This document shows positions 31,857 through 39,562 of a DNA stretch of 64,000 nucleotides, piece by piece (the first letter of the stretch is position 1; each line of letters opens with the position of its first letter). Under the pieces are notes generated by a model. The model was not told the origin of the DNA. It did not search any database and worked only from the letters and a program-made list of their open reading frames with translations. Location: NCBI GenBank assembly GCA_943787485.1, contig CALSMP010000001.1:124001-188000 (forward strand). Reading direction: 5' to 3'. A program made the translations under genes and the position numbers. This DNA is from an uncultured Luminiphilus sp. (GTDB lineage Bacteria > Pseudomonadota > Gammaproteobacteria > Pseudomonadales > Halieaceae).

Positions 31857-33200
31857 CTAGCTCCACGGGAAGGGGCTGTTTGAGACGGGGTGGAGATCGC
31901 CCTCCGCGTAGCGCGAGAATCGAAACGGCTTCAGCAGACTGGGTGTGTCGCCACAAATTGCCTCAGCGACAAGCGCACCAACACCAATCATTTTATAGCC
32001 ATGATTAGAGTCAGCGATAACAAAGCAGTTTTCTCGCATGGCATCAAATACCGGGAAGCTGTCAGGCGTGAAGGCGCCGATGCCGCCCGAGGGTTCTTTT
32101 TTAAATTGGGGGATGGTTCCTGAGAACCGCGCCTGACAGTGGGCTAGCGCCGAGACCCACATGTCGGCGAACTCGGGCCCGACAATAAATTCAGGAGAAG
32201 CCGGTCCGTAGGGATCGACCGCGACGTCATCAGCAGGTTTGTCAACAATGAAAGGCGCAGCACCCCCCTGGACGCCTCCAAAATGAAAGTCAGGCTTGTA
32301 ATAGATACCCCACATCTCGTCGGTAATGAGCCTTCCATCTTCGTCGGAATAGAGGGGGGCATCGGTATCGACGTGAATCACTGGGGGCATTTCCCCTTCG
32401 TTGGTCACTTGGAGTTTGGGGTCAACCCCGAGGGTTCCCTCTTGCAGTGACCAATAGGTCCACATGGGGATGCCGTCGGCGATCTCGTCGGTCGCAGGGT
32501 TGCGAATGCCAACCGTCATGGGAAGGTCAAGCATTGACCAAAGCTGCCGGACCCAGGGACCCGCGGCGACCACGCAGTAATCGCAGTCAATCTGGCCCTT
32601 GTCTGTTTCTATCGCGGTTACTGCACCGCTGTTGTCGCTCTTAAAACCGGTCACGCTGATGCCCGTGATGATGCAAACCCCCAGCGCTTCTACCTTGCCG
32701 GCGAGGCCGACCATCGCGCGGGAGTTATTGGCGTAGCCCCCTAGTTTCTCGTGAAGCACCGAGGTAATGCCCTCTGCGCGCCAGTCCGAGAAAAGGGCTT
32801 TCATATAGCGGGTGCAGTCCTCGGCGCCCTCGACAAAGGTGGAGTCATAGGCAATGGCCTGCTGTTGGGCATAAATACTCGCCACGTCCTCGTGCATCGA
32901 TTCACAGCTGATTTGCATATAGCCCACTGGATGATAGCTGTAGGTCTCGGGATCGCTCTCCCAGATGTTGACGGAGTGCGCCATCAGTTCGCGCATGGCG
33001 GGTTGGTAGTAGTTGTTTCTAATCACCCCGCAGGCGATGCCCGTAGCGCCGGCACAGATCCCGGACTTATCTACAACGAGAATATCCTGGCCGGATCCTG
33101 TGCCGCGGCTAGTGAGCTCTTGAGCGAGATGAAATGCGGTGCTCAGGCCATGAATTCCAGCACCGATAATGACGTATTTGGCGTGAGAGGGGATGGCCAT
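31857..33200 (-). CDS. FAD-dependent oxidoreductase of the DAO family (sarcosine-oxidase-like)
   Basis: About 447 residues. The N-terminal dinucleotide fold VIIGAGIHGLSTAFHLA binds FAD, and the family continues with DILVVDKSGICAGATG, a DYCVVAAGPWVRQLW block and the late GGIGAFTPDSFPVFDAM and NCFVIADSNHGYKMIGVGALVAEAI. DAO-family members oxidise secondary or tertiary amines such as sarcosine and dimethylglycine. The ATG at 33200 is preferred (MAIPSHAKYVIIGAG); ATG 33206 and GTG 33209 are also in frame. It shares a likely operon with the Rieske gene downstream. A 172-base gap separates it from the hydrolase gene upstream. Confidence 0.85.
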   Translation of the reverse strand: MAIPSHAKYVIIGAGIHGLSTAFHLAQELTSRGTGSGQDILVVDKSGICAGATGIACGVIRNNYYQPAMRELMAHSVNIWESDPETYSYHPVGYMQISCESMHEDVASIYAQQQAIAYDSTFVEGAEDCTRYMKALFSDWRAEGITSVLHEKLGGYANNSRAMVGLAGKVEALGVCIITGISVTGFKSDNSGAVTAIETDKGQIDCDYCVVAAGPWVRQLWSMLDLPMTVGIRNPATDEIADGIPMWTYWSLQEGTLGVDPKLQVTNEGEMPPVIHVDTDAPLYSDEDGRLITDEMWGIYYKPDFHFGGVQGGAAPFIVDKPADDVAVDPYGPASPEFIVGPEFADMWVSALAHCQARFSGTIPQFKKEPSGGIGAFTPDSFPVFDAMRENCFVIADSNHGYKMIGVGALVAEAICGDTPSLLKPFRFSRYAEGDLHPVSNSPFPWS

Positions 33201-33372
33201 AAACATCACTCATTATTGTTAATGGCGCGAGTGTGGCGTCAAAGGTGCGTTGGTGCAAGAGGTGATCACAATGGACCCGAATGTGGGTGTTGTCGGCCTC
33301 CGCGGGCTCATTTATTGAGCCACAGCAGAGGGCCTTTTAGATGTTCTTGTACAGCCGCAGTCAAGACACGTA

Positions 33373-34894
33373 TTACAGGTTTAAAGCATCCCACTGCAAT
33401 TCCGCTGCCGCCTTGATGCGCTCCGCATCGGGGAGCAGGAGAAAGCCGCGCTCGACGGCCTGATCTGAAGCTTCGGTCACTGCCGACACGTAGCCCGCTT
33501 TATCTACATACAGGCTCGCCATCGTGGCGGCGTCAAACAACGTGGTGGTTCCCGAGAGCCGGCAACCTGCTCCGCCATCGTTCAGTTCCCCTGACAGCCT
33601 CGCCGCGGGAGCGTCTACATAAGGGGTGCGCAAGCCCCCAAGCACGTTGCCATGGTCATCGTACTGGTAGTCAGAATCATCATCGAGGGTTGCCAGCCGG
33701 TCGGCTTCGCTCGCGGGTGTGCCGTCGCGAACCCAAATTTCTAGCGCCTTGAGTGCCGCCATGTAGACCCATGGATATGCACCTGAGTTCAGCGGTTTAT
33801 CACACGATGAAAAGCCGAGGATCGAGTTGTTCTCAACCACGACGGCGTAACTGGGATCAGAGCCAGTATCGTTGCGGCCGGTTACCAGTTGGTAGTTATC
33901 GTTATGGGCAATGCCGGTGACTTCCCACAACCTGAAGTACTCGCTATCCGGCTGCCGCTCATCAACCGCGCCAAGCGGGATCACGTCGGTTTCGGCTTGG
34001 AGATTGATCACAGGGAAGGGGATGTCATCGCGAAAGGTAACTGACTCAGGGGCCCTGATTTCTGCCAGAGGCTCCTGCGATAGAGGTTGACTGCTGTCGT
34101 AGCGACTGTCGACGAGAAACGCATCATAACCACCATAGAGTGGCTGCACGGCGTTGATGTAAGTGAGCAGTCGTGATGCGGATTGCGACTCCCCCCCGGC
34201 AATTAAAATGTTGGCTTCAAGTCCGCCCATAATCCCATCGGGGCTGGTATCGCGAACGGCCGCTGAGACTTGGGTAAAGATGTCGTAAGAAAAGGAATCC
34301 CCGGGGTGCACCAGTGACTCGTATCGGACCGGGTTGGCATCTTTTAAAGCCAGCGGTAAGGGGTGGGTTTTCGACTCCCTCGATCCCGATGAGCTGTGCA
34401 GACACATTGACCCAAGCGTGTCCGTCTCGCAGGGCCTCTACGTGGCCTACGCCCCAGCCAACAGGAACGTCAAAGCCCTGAGTGACGTTGAGCCATTCCA
34501 CGAGCACAGTACCGCTGAAGTCTTCGGCACTGGCGGGTCTATAAACCACGACCCGGGTTTTATAGTCAGCTTCTTCGGCCGGCTCAGCCTCCCACCGCCC
34601 GTCGGTACCCAATTCATTCAGATTGGTAAAAGAGATAGCAGTCCCCGACAGGAAGAATTCTTCCTGAACAAAGCCAACGTCCTCCAAGCTGAAGAAGGTG
34701 CTAAGTAGAGCAATGTCGCCCTCACCCGGGGGCAGTTCAACCGTGGGCAATGCGATGTCCAGATATGTGGGCTCCGGGGGCGGCTCAGCCACAGGCGGGG
34801 CGGGTGGAGCTGGGGTATCGTTGCTGCTACTGCAGGCGACCAGAAAAGCGGTTGTGAGTGCGACTAAAAAAAGGAGTGGTTGCTTATTAGACAT
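33373..34894 (-). CDS. Lipoprotein with alpha/beta-hydrolase domain, one frameshift near 34362
   Basis: About 506 residues when the two frames are joined. The N-terminus is a lipoprotein signal (LLFLVALTTAFLVAC, lipobox Cys near residue 21) followed by a Pro-rich linker. The body matches the alpha/beta-hydrolase-domain family (PF20091-like): WLNVTQGFDVPVGWGVGHVEALRDGHAWVNVSAQ, then after the break LALKDANPVRYESL, HPGDSFSYDIFTQ and the nucleophile-type motif GGESQSASRL. The frame changes in CCCACCCC around 34358-34368; one extra C explains it. Substrate unknown; related proteins are annotated as esterases. It leads the minus-strand accessory set. Confidence 0.75.
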
Positions 34895-35015
34895 GCCTTG
34901 TTGCCCTTAATTTTCTTATTAACCTAGGGTGACACAGCGGGAACCAAAGGGCGACTTAGTTTACGTTCTAGGGTGGACAACATCGATGCACTCAGACTTT
35001 CCTGGCGGCTGACAC

Positions 35016-35285
35016 GATCACGCAAGCGCCGCAGGCGCGCAGCTGGAATAGTCCTCTTGCCGTATCGAAGCTCGAGGCCATTGCCTCTGCATTGGTTGTT
35101 CGATAGATGAGGAAGATGGTGCCCAGGAGAGGGTGATCAGGGATTTCGAGCTGCACCGCGGCGAGCCTGATCACGCAAGCGCCTCCGGCGCGCAGCTGGA
35201 ATAGTCCTCGTGCCGTGTCGAAGCTCGAGGCCAGTGTCTCTGCATTGTTTGTTCGATAGATAAGGAAGATGGTGCCCAGGAGAGG
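35016..35285 (-). repeat. 117-bp direct repeat including the tRNA-Leu 3' end
   Basis: Two 117-base copies, 35016-35132 and 35169-35285, differ at about eight positions with no length change. The second includes the last 16 bases of tRNA-Leu; the first therefore carries a detached tRNA 3' end at 35117-35132. Each copy contains a small GC-rich hairpin (gcgcc-nnn-ggcgc) with different loop bases (gca, tcc). The 34895-35269 gap holds no convincing gene; the open frames across it are tRNA/repeat artefacts. A decayed tandem tRNA copy or an attachment-site remnant both fit. Confidence 0.85.
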
Positions 35286-35356
35286 ACTTGAACCTCCACG
35301 CCCTTGCGAGCACTAGCACCTGAAGCTAGCGTGTCTACCAATTTCACCACCTGGGC
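35270..35356 (-). tRNA. tRNA-Leu (anticodon CAG)
   Basis: 87 bases including an encoded CCA. The acceptor arm GCCCAGG (5', 35356-35350) pairs with CCTGGGC, discriminator A, then CCA. The D-arm contains the TTGGTAGACACG block. The anticodon stem CTAGC/GCTAG encloses loop TTCAGGT, giving anticodon CAG for codon CUG. A long variable arm, as expected for Leu, and a GGTTCAAGTCC T-arm follow. An upstream promoter is visible at 35388-35416. Its 3' end is duplicated downstream (see the repeat). Confidence 0.97.
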
Positions 35357-35387
35357 AGCGGGAAACTCTGAGAACCAGAGGGCGCGA

Positions 35388-35416
35388 AGGGTAAAACTCC
35401 CTCGAAAGCTTGTCAA
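35388..35416 (-). promoter_or_regulatory. tRNA-Leu promoter (TTGACA-17-TACCCT, GC-rich discriminator)
   Basis: On the minus strand TTGACA (35416-35411) is followed after 17 bases by TACCCT (35393-35388) and then a GC-rich TCGCGCCC. Transcription would start about 25 bases before the tRNA. The GC discriminator is typical of stringently controlled stable-RNA promoters. Confidence 0.65.
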
Positions 35417-35525
35417 TCTTGTCGCCAATTCCTCGAAATTGGGCAAAAAATGTTGTCGCATATGGAAAATTGCAAGGAGGCATTTCCCGGCATACCGTGA
35501 CCAGATGTTTTGTTGATGCCTATTT

Positions 35526-36536
35526 ATGCCAAAGCTGTGTTCTTCAGTCCTCGATGCCATCGGCGCGACACCGGTAATCGCGTTATCTGGCTTTGCAGAT
35601 CCCGGCGGGCCAAATCTTTTAGGCAAGTTGGAGTGCACCAATCCCGGTGGCAGCATGAAAGACCGTGCTGCCCGGGGCATGATTGAATGGGCCGAGCAAC
35701 ATTACAACTTGGAGCCCGGTGCTCAAGTTATCGTGGCCACCTCAGGCAACATGGGTGTAGGCATGGCGATGGTCTGTGCGGTCAAGGGCTACCGGCTCCT
35801 GTGTTTGGTGGACGCGAAAATTAATCCGGCGACCGAGCGCTGCATGCAGGTGTTGGGTGCCGAGGTGATCAAGGTCTACCAGCGCGATGAGACGGGAGGC
35901 TACCATCTCACCCGATTGGCGCGCCTTGAGTCTTTGAAGGCCGAGTATCCGGATGCGGTGTATCTGGACCAGTACGACAGCCCTGCGGCCGTCGCTGCTC
36001 ATCAGACGACGACGGCGCCTGAAATTCTGGATGCGCTGGATGGCGAGGTCAGCGCGATAGTCATGGTTGCCGGGACTGGCGGTAGTTCAATGGGGGTGGC
36101 ACGCTATTTTAAAGAGCACTCGCCCAGCACCGATTTTTGGCTGGTCGATGAGGAGGGGTCCTTGGCGCTGCCATGTAATAAGGGGGCAGGTCCACGCCAT
36201 CTCAATGGTATGGGCACCAGCATTGCCCCCAGCAACTATGTCTGGCCGGACTTCGATTCCTTTGTAGATCACGTGGTGTACGTTCATGCCGAGGAGAGTA
36301 TTCGCGCAGCAATTCAGCTAGCGAGGACGGATGGAATTATGGTCGGCGGGTCTGGCGGTGCGGCGGTCCATGTGATGCGCAACATTGCGGCCGCCCACTA
36401 TGGCCCCGATGACAACCTCGTCGCCGTCCTCCCCGATCACGGGAGCCGTTACACCGAGACACAATTTGATCCCGATTGGCTGGCCGCCCGTGGTATTAAT
36501 GTGCCCGAGATTTTTGACGAAAAGCCCAGCCCTTGA
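35526..36536 (+). CDS. SbnA-like PLP synthase: predicted N-(1-amino-1-carboxy-2-ethyl)glutamate (ACEGA) synthase
   Basis: 336 residues of the cysteine-synthase fold. The PLP lysine sits in GGSMKDRAARGM (about residue 45), and the substrate loop is VATSGNMGVGM and the phosphate loop GTGGSSMGVAR. The next gene is an ornithine-cyclodeaminase relative with an overlapping start. This paired arrangement is that of SbnA-SbnB, where SbnA joins O-phosphoserine and glutamate to give ACEGA for L-2,3-diaminopropionate. The closest established comparison is staphyloferrin B; the same enzyme pair serves antibiotics such as zwittermicin and viomycin. A plain cysteine synthase (CysK/CysM) is the alternative. 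It begins the biosynthetic cluster, 169 bases from the tRNA-Leu 5' end on the opposite strand. Confidence 0.85.
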   Translation: MPKLCSSVLDAIGATPVIALSGFADPGGPNLLGKLECTNPGGSMKDRAARGMIEWAEQHYNLEPGAQVIVATSGNMGVGMAMVCAVKGYRLLCLVDAKINPATERCMQVLGAEVIKVYQRDETGGYHLTRLARLESLKAEYPDAVYLDQYDSPAAVAAHQTTTAPEILDALDGEVSAIVMVAGTGGSSMGVARYFKEHSPSTDFWLVDEEGSLALPCNKGAGPRHLNGMGTSIAPSNYVWPDFDSFVDHVVYVHAEESIRAAIQLARTDGIMVGGSGGAAVHVMRNIAAAHYGPDDNLVAVLPDHGSRYTETQFDPDWLAARGINVPEIFDEKPSP

Positions 36537-37558
36537 TTGATACCACCTCGCTGTTACTCACTCAGGCTGACCTGCAGCGTTGCGGTGCCACGGATGTCGA
36601 TCGTGTTGCTGCAGCGCTGGAGCAATGTCTCATTGCTCATGAAGCCGGTCGGTTTACCGCGCCACCCAGCAGTTTTCTGAAGCGGCCCGAGTGCCCTCAT
36701 GTGGCCGACCGGATCATTGGCCTCGCCGGACACCTGGGGTCGCCTTTTGATATCGAGGGCCTTAAATGGGTTGCCAGCGCTCACCGGAATCCCGAGCGGG
36801 GGCTGCCGCGTGCCAATGCGGTCATCGTGCTCAACGATCCGGAAACTCGATTGCCGTTGGCGATCATGGAGGGAGGTCTGATTAGCGCGATGCGCACCGC
36901 CGTCGTTCAGGCATTGGCCGCCCGTTATCTTGCCAGACCGGACTCGAGTTCAATGGGATTGGTTGGTGCTGGGCGTATTGGCGCGCTGACGGTTTGGGCA
37001 ATCAAGCAATGGTTTCCGGACATCTCAACGATTCGCGTTTTTGATCTAAGTGGGCAAAGGGCGCATGCCCTCTGTGACCATATGGCGGGACTCAATATTG
37101 CTGTGGAGGCTGTAAGTTCATTCGACGAGGCCCTTATTACAGCTGATATCAGTATTGCCACCACCACTGCTTGTGACCCTTGGGTAACTCCGGAATGCTT
37201 CAAGGAGGGCTCGCTGTTCCTCAACGTCTCGTTAATGGATCCCACCTTCGACATGGTGGGTCTTGCGGACAAGATTGTTGTCGATGATTGGGAGCAGTGT
37301 ATCCACTCGGACCGAGTCCTTGCGCGAATGCATCGCGCGGGGCAGGTTGATCGAGCCTCCATCCACGCCGAGTTTGGGGAAATAATTTCAGGCAAATTGC
37401 CTGGCCGCGAGTCTGCGGACGAACGCATCTTCTTCAATCCCTTTGGCCTTGCTATTGAAGACCTAGCGGTCGCGAAGATGGTGTACGACAGAGCATTAGC
37501 CCTGGGACTCGGGGAGCGTATTCAGCTGGTCGACGAAGAGTGGGACGTTCTTTTTTGA
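36533..37558 (+). CDS. SbnB-like ornithine cyclodeaminase/mu-crystallin-family dehydrogenase: predicted L-2,3-diaminopropionate synthase
   Basis: 341 residues. The OCD/mu-crystallin fold shows LISAMRTAVVQALAARYL (substrate side), the NAD-binding MGLVGAGRIGALTVWAI and the TTTACDPWVTPECFKEGSLFLNVSLMD block. SbnB oxidises and hydrolyses ACEGA to L-2,3-diaminopropionate, alpha-ketoglutarate and NADH. The TTG start at 36533 overlaps the preceding stop (TTGA), so the two genes are coupled. It could instead be an ornithine or proline-forming enzyme, but the SbnA-like neighbour favours diaminopropionate. A DUF418 gene overlaps its end. Confidence 0.85.
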   Translation: MIDTTSLLLTQADLQRCGATDVDRVAAALEQCLIAHEAGRFTAPPSSFLKRPECPHVADRIIGLAGHLGSPFDIEGLKWVASAHRNPERGLPRANAVIVLNDPETRLPLAIMEGGLISAMRTAVVQALAARYLARPDSSSMGLVGAGRIGALTVWAIKQWFPDISTIRVFDLSGQRAHALCDHMAGLNIAVEAVSSFDEALITADISIATTTACDPWVTPECFKEGSLFLNVSLMDPTFDMVGLADKIVVDDWEQCIHSDRVLARMHRAGQVDRASIHAEFGEIISGKLPGRESADERIFFNPFGLAIEDLAVAKMVYDRALALGLGERIQLVDEEWDVLF

Positions 37559-38784
37559 AGGACGCCTCCGCAGGTAAGCAGACCCTGATAAGCCATTCCC
37601 CGAGCCATGGACGCATTCCCGAAGTCGATGTACTTCGAGGCTTCGCCTTATTCGGCGTCTTCCTAGTGAATCTTTTTGCGTTTGGTGGTGATGCGAGCGC
37701 ATGGAGTGCACCCATCGATCAGATAGTGTGGACGCTAAAACATCTTTTCTTCGAATCGAAATTTTGGGGGCTTTTCAGTCTGCTATTTGGTATTTCCTGT
37801 TGGCTCCAATGGCGCGAAAACCTCAGTTGGTTGACCGCGGTGCGACGCTTTCTTGTCTTGTTTATTTTTGGAGTTGGTAACGCCCTTTTGTTCGAAGGCG
37901 ACATTTTGATGCTCTATGCCCAGCTGGGATTGCTACTGTTAATCCTCCATCGACTACCCGCTAGATGGCTATTGGCGATGGCTCTCGCGTTGTTTTTGGT
38001 TTTTCCTACAGCCCATACCCTCTACCCCGACCGCGGTGAGCCCGACTACCCGAAAGATCCCGTTGAGGCTGGCCTTTGGCTTGAGGAAGACCGCGAAGAG
38101 GGTGTCTATGCAGCCGATACGTTGGTTGAGATTATCGCTTGGCACGCAGAGGCCTTACCTGAGGTCCCATGGGCTGATTATCAATGGCCCGATTCAGGGC
38201 TGATGGTGCTCGCCATGTTTTTGCTGGGCTTTGTGATGGCGCGCACTGGCTGGCTCGAAAGGTGCCTTGAAAAAGACAGCGGCGCTGATCAACTGGCGAT
38301 CCGCTGCTGGTGCGTGGGTTTGCTGCTGATGGCGGGAGAGCGTTGGCTTTCATTCACGCAGGGTTACCGAGCGTTTGGTGAGGCAATTCCCTCAATGGCT
38401 GTCCAGCTCACGGGTGATTTGGTATTTGCGGTTGCCACGCTTGCGCTGGTGATAGCCTGGTTTCTGTCAGTGCTCTCACTGGCGCATCGTTTTGCTCGTC
38501 TTCGTATCGTAAAAGCAATGGGAGCAGTTGGCAAAATGAGCCTAACGATGTATCTACTTCAAACGCTCGTCATGGTGTTTATTTTTTATAGCAGCGGCTT
38601 GGGGTTTGCCTACGCCTTGGGTCCAGCAGAGTTGATACCGATTGCCGTAGTGGTGTACGTGCTGCAGATGTGGCTCGCCAGCCAATGGTTCTGTTATTTT
38701 CAGGTGGGGCCTATGGAGTGGCTGTGGCGATGGGGCAGTGACGGCCATCGGCGATCGCTGCGGGCAGTGCCACCGCCAGGTTGA
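37540..38784 (+). CDS. DUF418 (YeiB-like) multi-pass membrane protein
   Basis: 414 residues with about eight to ten hydrophobic helices. The N-terminal signature IPEVDVLRGFALFGVFLVNL and the C-terminal VGPMEWLWRW block are those of DUF418. Function of the family is not established; some members resemble acyltransferase-3-type membrane proteins. In this cluster it may modify or export the product. GTG at 37540 overlaps the preceding gene by 19 bases; a TTG at 37555 would overlap by only 4. Its 3' end overlaps the opposing phosphopantetheinyl transferase gene by 74 bases. Both protein ends look like true family ends. Confidence 0.85.
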   Translation: MGRSFLKDASAGKQTLISHSPSHGRIPEVDVLRGFALFGVFLVNLFAFGGDASAWSAPIDQIVWTLKHLFFESKFWGLFSLLFGISCWLQWRENLSWLTAVRRFLVLFIFGVGNALLFEGDILMLYAQLGLLLLILHRLPARWLLAMALALFLVFPTAHTLYPDRGEPDYPKDPVEAGLWLEEDREEGVYAADTLVEIIAWHAEALPEVPWADYQWPDSGLMVLAMFLLGFVMARTGWLERCLEKDSGADQLAIRCWCVGLLLMAGERWLSFTQGYRAFGEAIPSMAVQLTGDLVFAVATLALVIAWFLSVLSLAHRFARLRIVKAMGAVGKMSLTMYLLQTLVMVFIFYSSGLGFAYALGPAELIPIAVVVYVLQMWLASQWFCYFQVGPMEWLWRWGSDGHRRSLRAVPPPG

Positions 38785-39562
38785 CCCCAAATACAGTAGT
38801 TTCAAAAAAACGCGGGTAAAGTTGGTGTGGATCCTCCCAGGCGCTTGGCACATGCGCCAAGTAAAGCTCCTCGCGTTCGTTTTCCTGAAAGGACAGACTG
38901 GCCAACCCTTCTCGTAGCCCGCGGCCATAAAACTTAAGCCCTGCCTCTTTCAGGCGCCAGAGCCGAAAGAACAGCGCTCGCGCTTCCTCACGTGGTTTGG
39001 CATCAATGAGCGAAGATTCAATGATCGTAAACTCGGCATGAGCTATGGCTTGAAAGTCGATGGCCTGTGAAGGTACCTCGGCGTCTATGCCAATGCTGGC
39101 CACCCGACTCACGCCGGCGATACAGAAATTGGCGGTTGTCGTCCAGCTAATGGCGTAGTGACCGCTGCGAAGGTGTGGCTGATCGGTGAAAAAAGATTGT
39201 TGTTGTGTTGTTGGATTTACAGCGACGTCCTCGGTAAAAAAGTGATTTTTCCCGACGTCCTCAGACGCATAAATATCACCTAGCCATCGATGCAGTGCGC
39301 GTCTCTGGGCAAAACGATGTCGATCTTCGGGCAGCAGTAAGCTGGCGGCTCGGCTCCGTTCTCCATCGCTGAGTACCGACAAGCAGCACAGCGTCAGCTC
39401 CTCCTCATAACGCACGGGCCAACCAAAGAAGGACACGGGCTGATTGTCGAGGGTAAGCGTCGAGCGTTGCAGCTGATCCGCGAACAGTGCTTCAGCCAGA
39501 TTCGTCGGCGGTGGCTTAGTTCGAGAGTTAGGGATACCGCTGTGCGCTGTTGCAAATATCAC
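38711..39562 (-). CDS. 4'-phosphopantetheinyl transferase, Sfp/EntD type
   Basis: 283 residues. It should convert the apo carrier domain of the neighbouring NRPS to its active form. Visible motifs: SIGIDAEVPSQ (the GxD of the metal site) near residue 150 and FFRLWRLKEAGLKFYGRGL (W..KEA..K) near residue 200. A low-similarity N-terminal half includes RHRFAQRRALHRWLG. The GTG start overlaps the NRPS stop by 4 bases (GTGA), so the two are coupled. Its 3' end overlaps DUF418 in convergent orientation. Confidence 0.88.
   Translation of the reverse strand: MIFATAHSGIPNSRTKPPPTNLAEALFADQLQRSTLTLDNQPVSFFGWPVRYEEELTLCCLSVLSDGERSRAASLLLPEDRHRFAQRRALHRWLGDIYASEDVGKNHFFTEDVAVNPTTQQQSFFTDQPHLRSGHYAISWTTTANFCIAGVSRVASIGIDAEVPSQAIDFQAIAHAEFTIIESSLIDAKPREEARALFFRLWRLKEAGLKFYGRGLREGLASLSFQENEREELYLAHVPSAWEDPHQLYPRFFETTVFGVNLAVALPAAIADGRHCPIATATP

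Noticed and set aside
34992..35174. 60-residue minus-strand frame in the 117-bp repeat
   Set aside because: Its sequence is the repeat copy itself, including a tRNA 3' end; open only because the unit has no stops in that frame.
35171..35680. 169-residue open frame across the tRNA-Leu gene
   Set aside because: It contains the familiar translation of a tRNA-Leu sequence (VVKLVDTLASGAS...) and has no coding support.
35526..36536. Housekeeping cysteine synthase
   Set aside because: The coupled ornithine-cyclodeaminase-like gene and NRPS context favour an SbnA-type role, though the fold alone does not exclude it.
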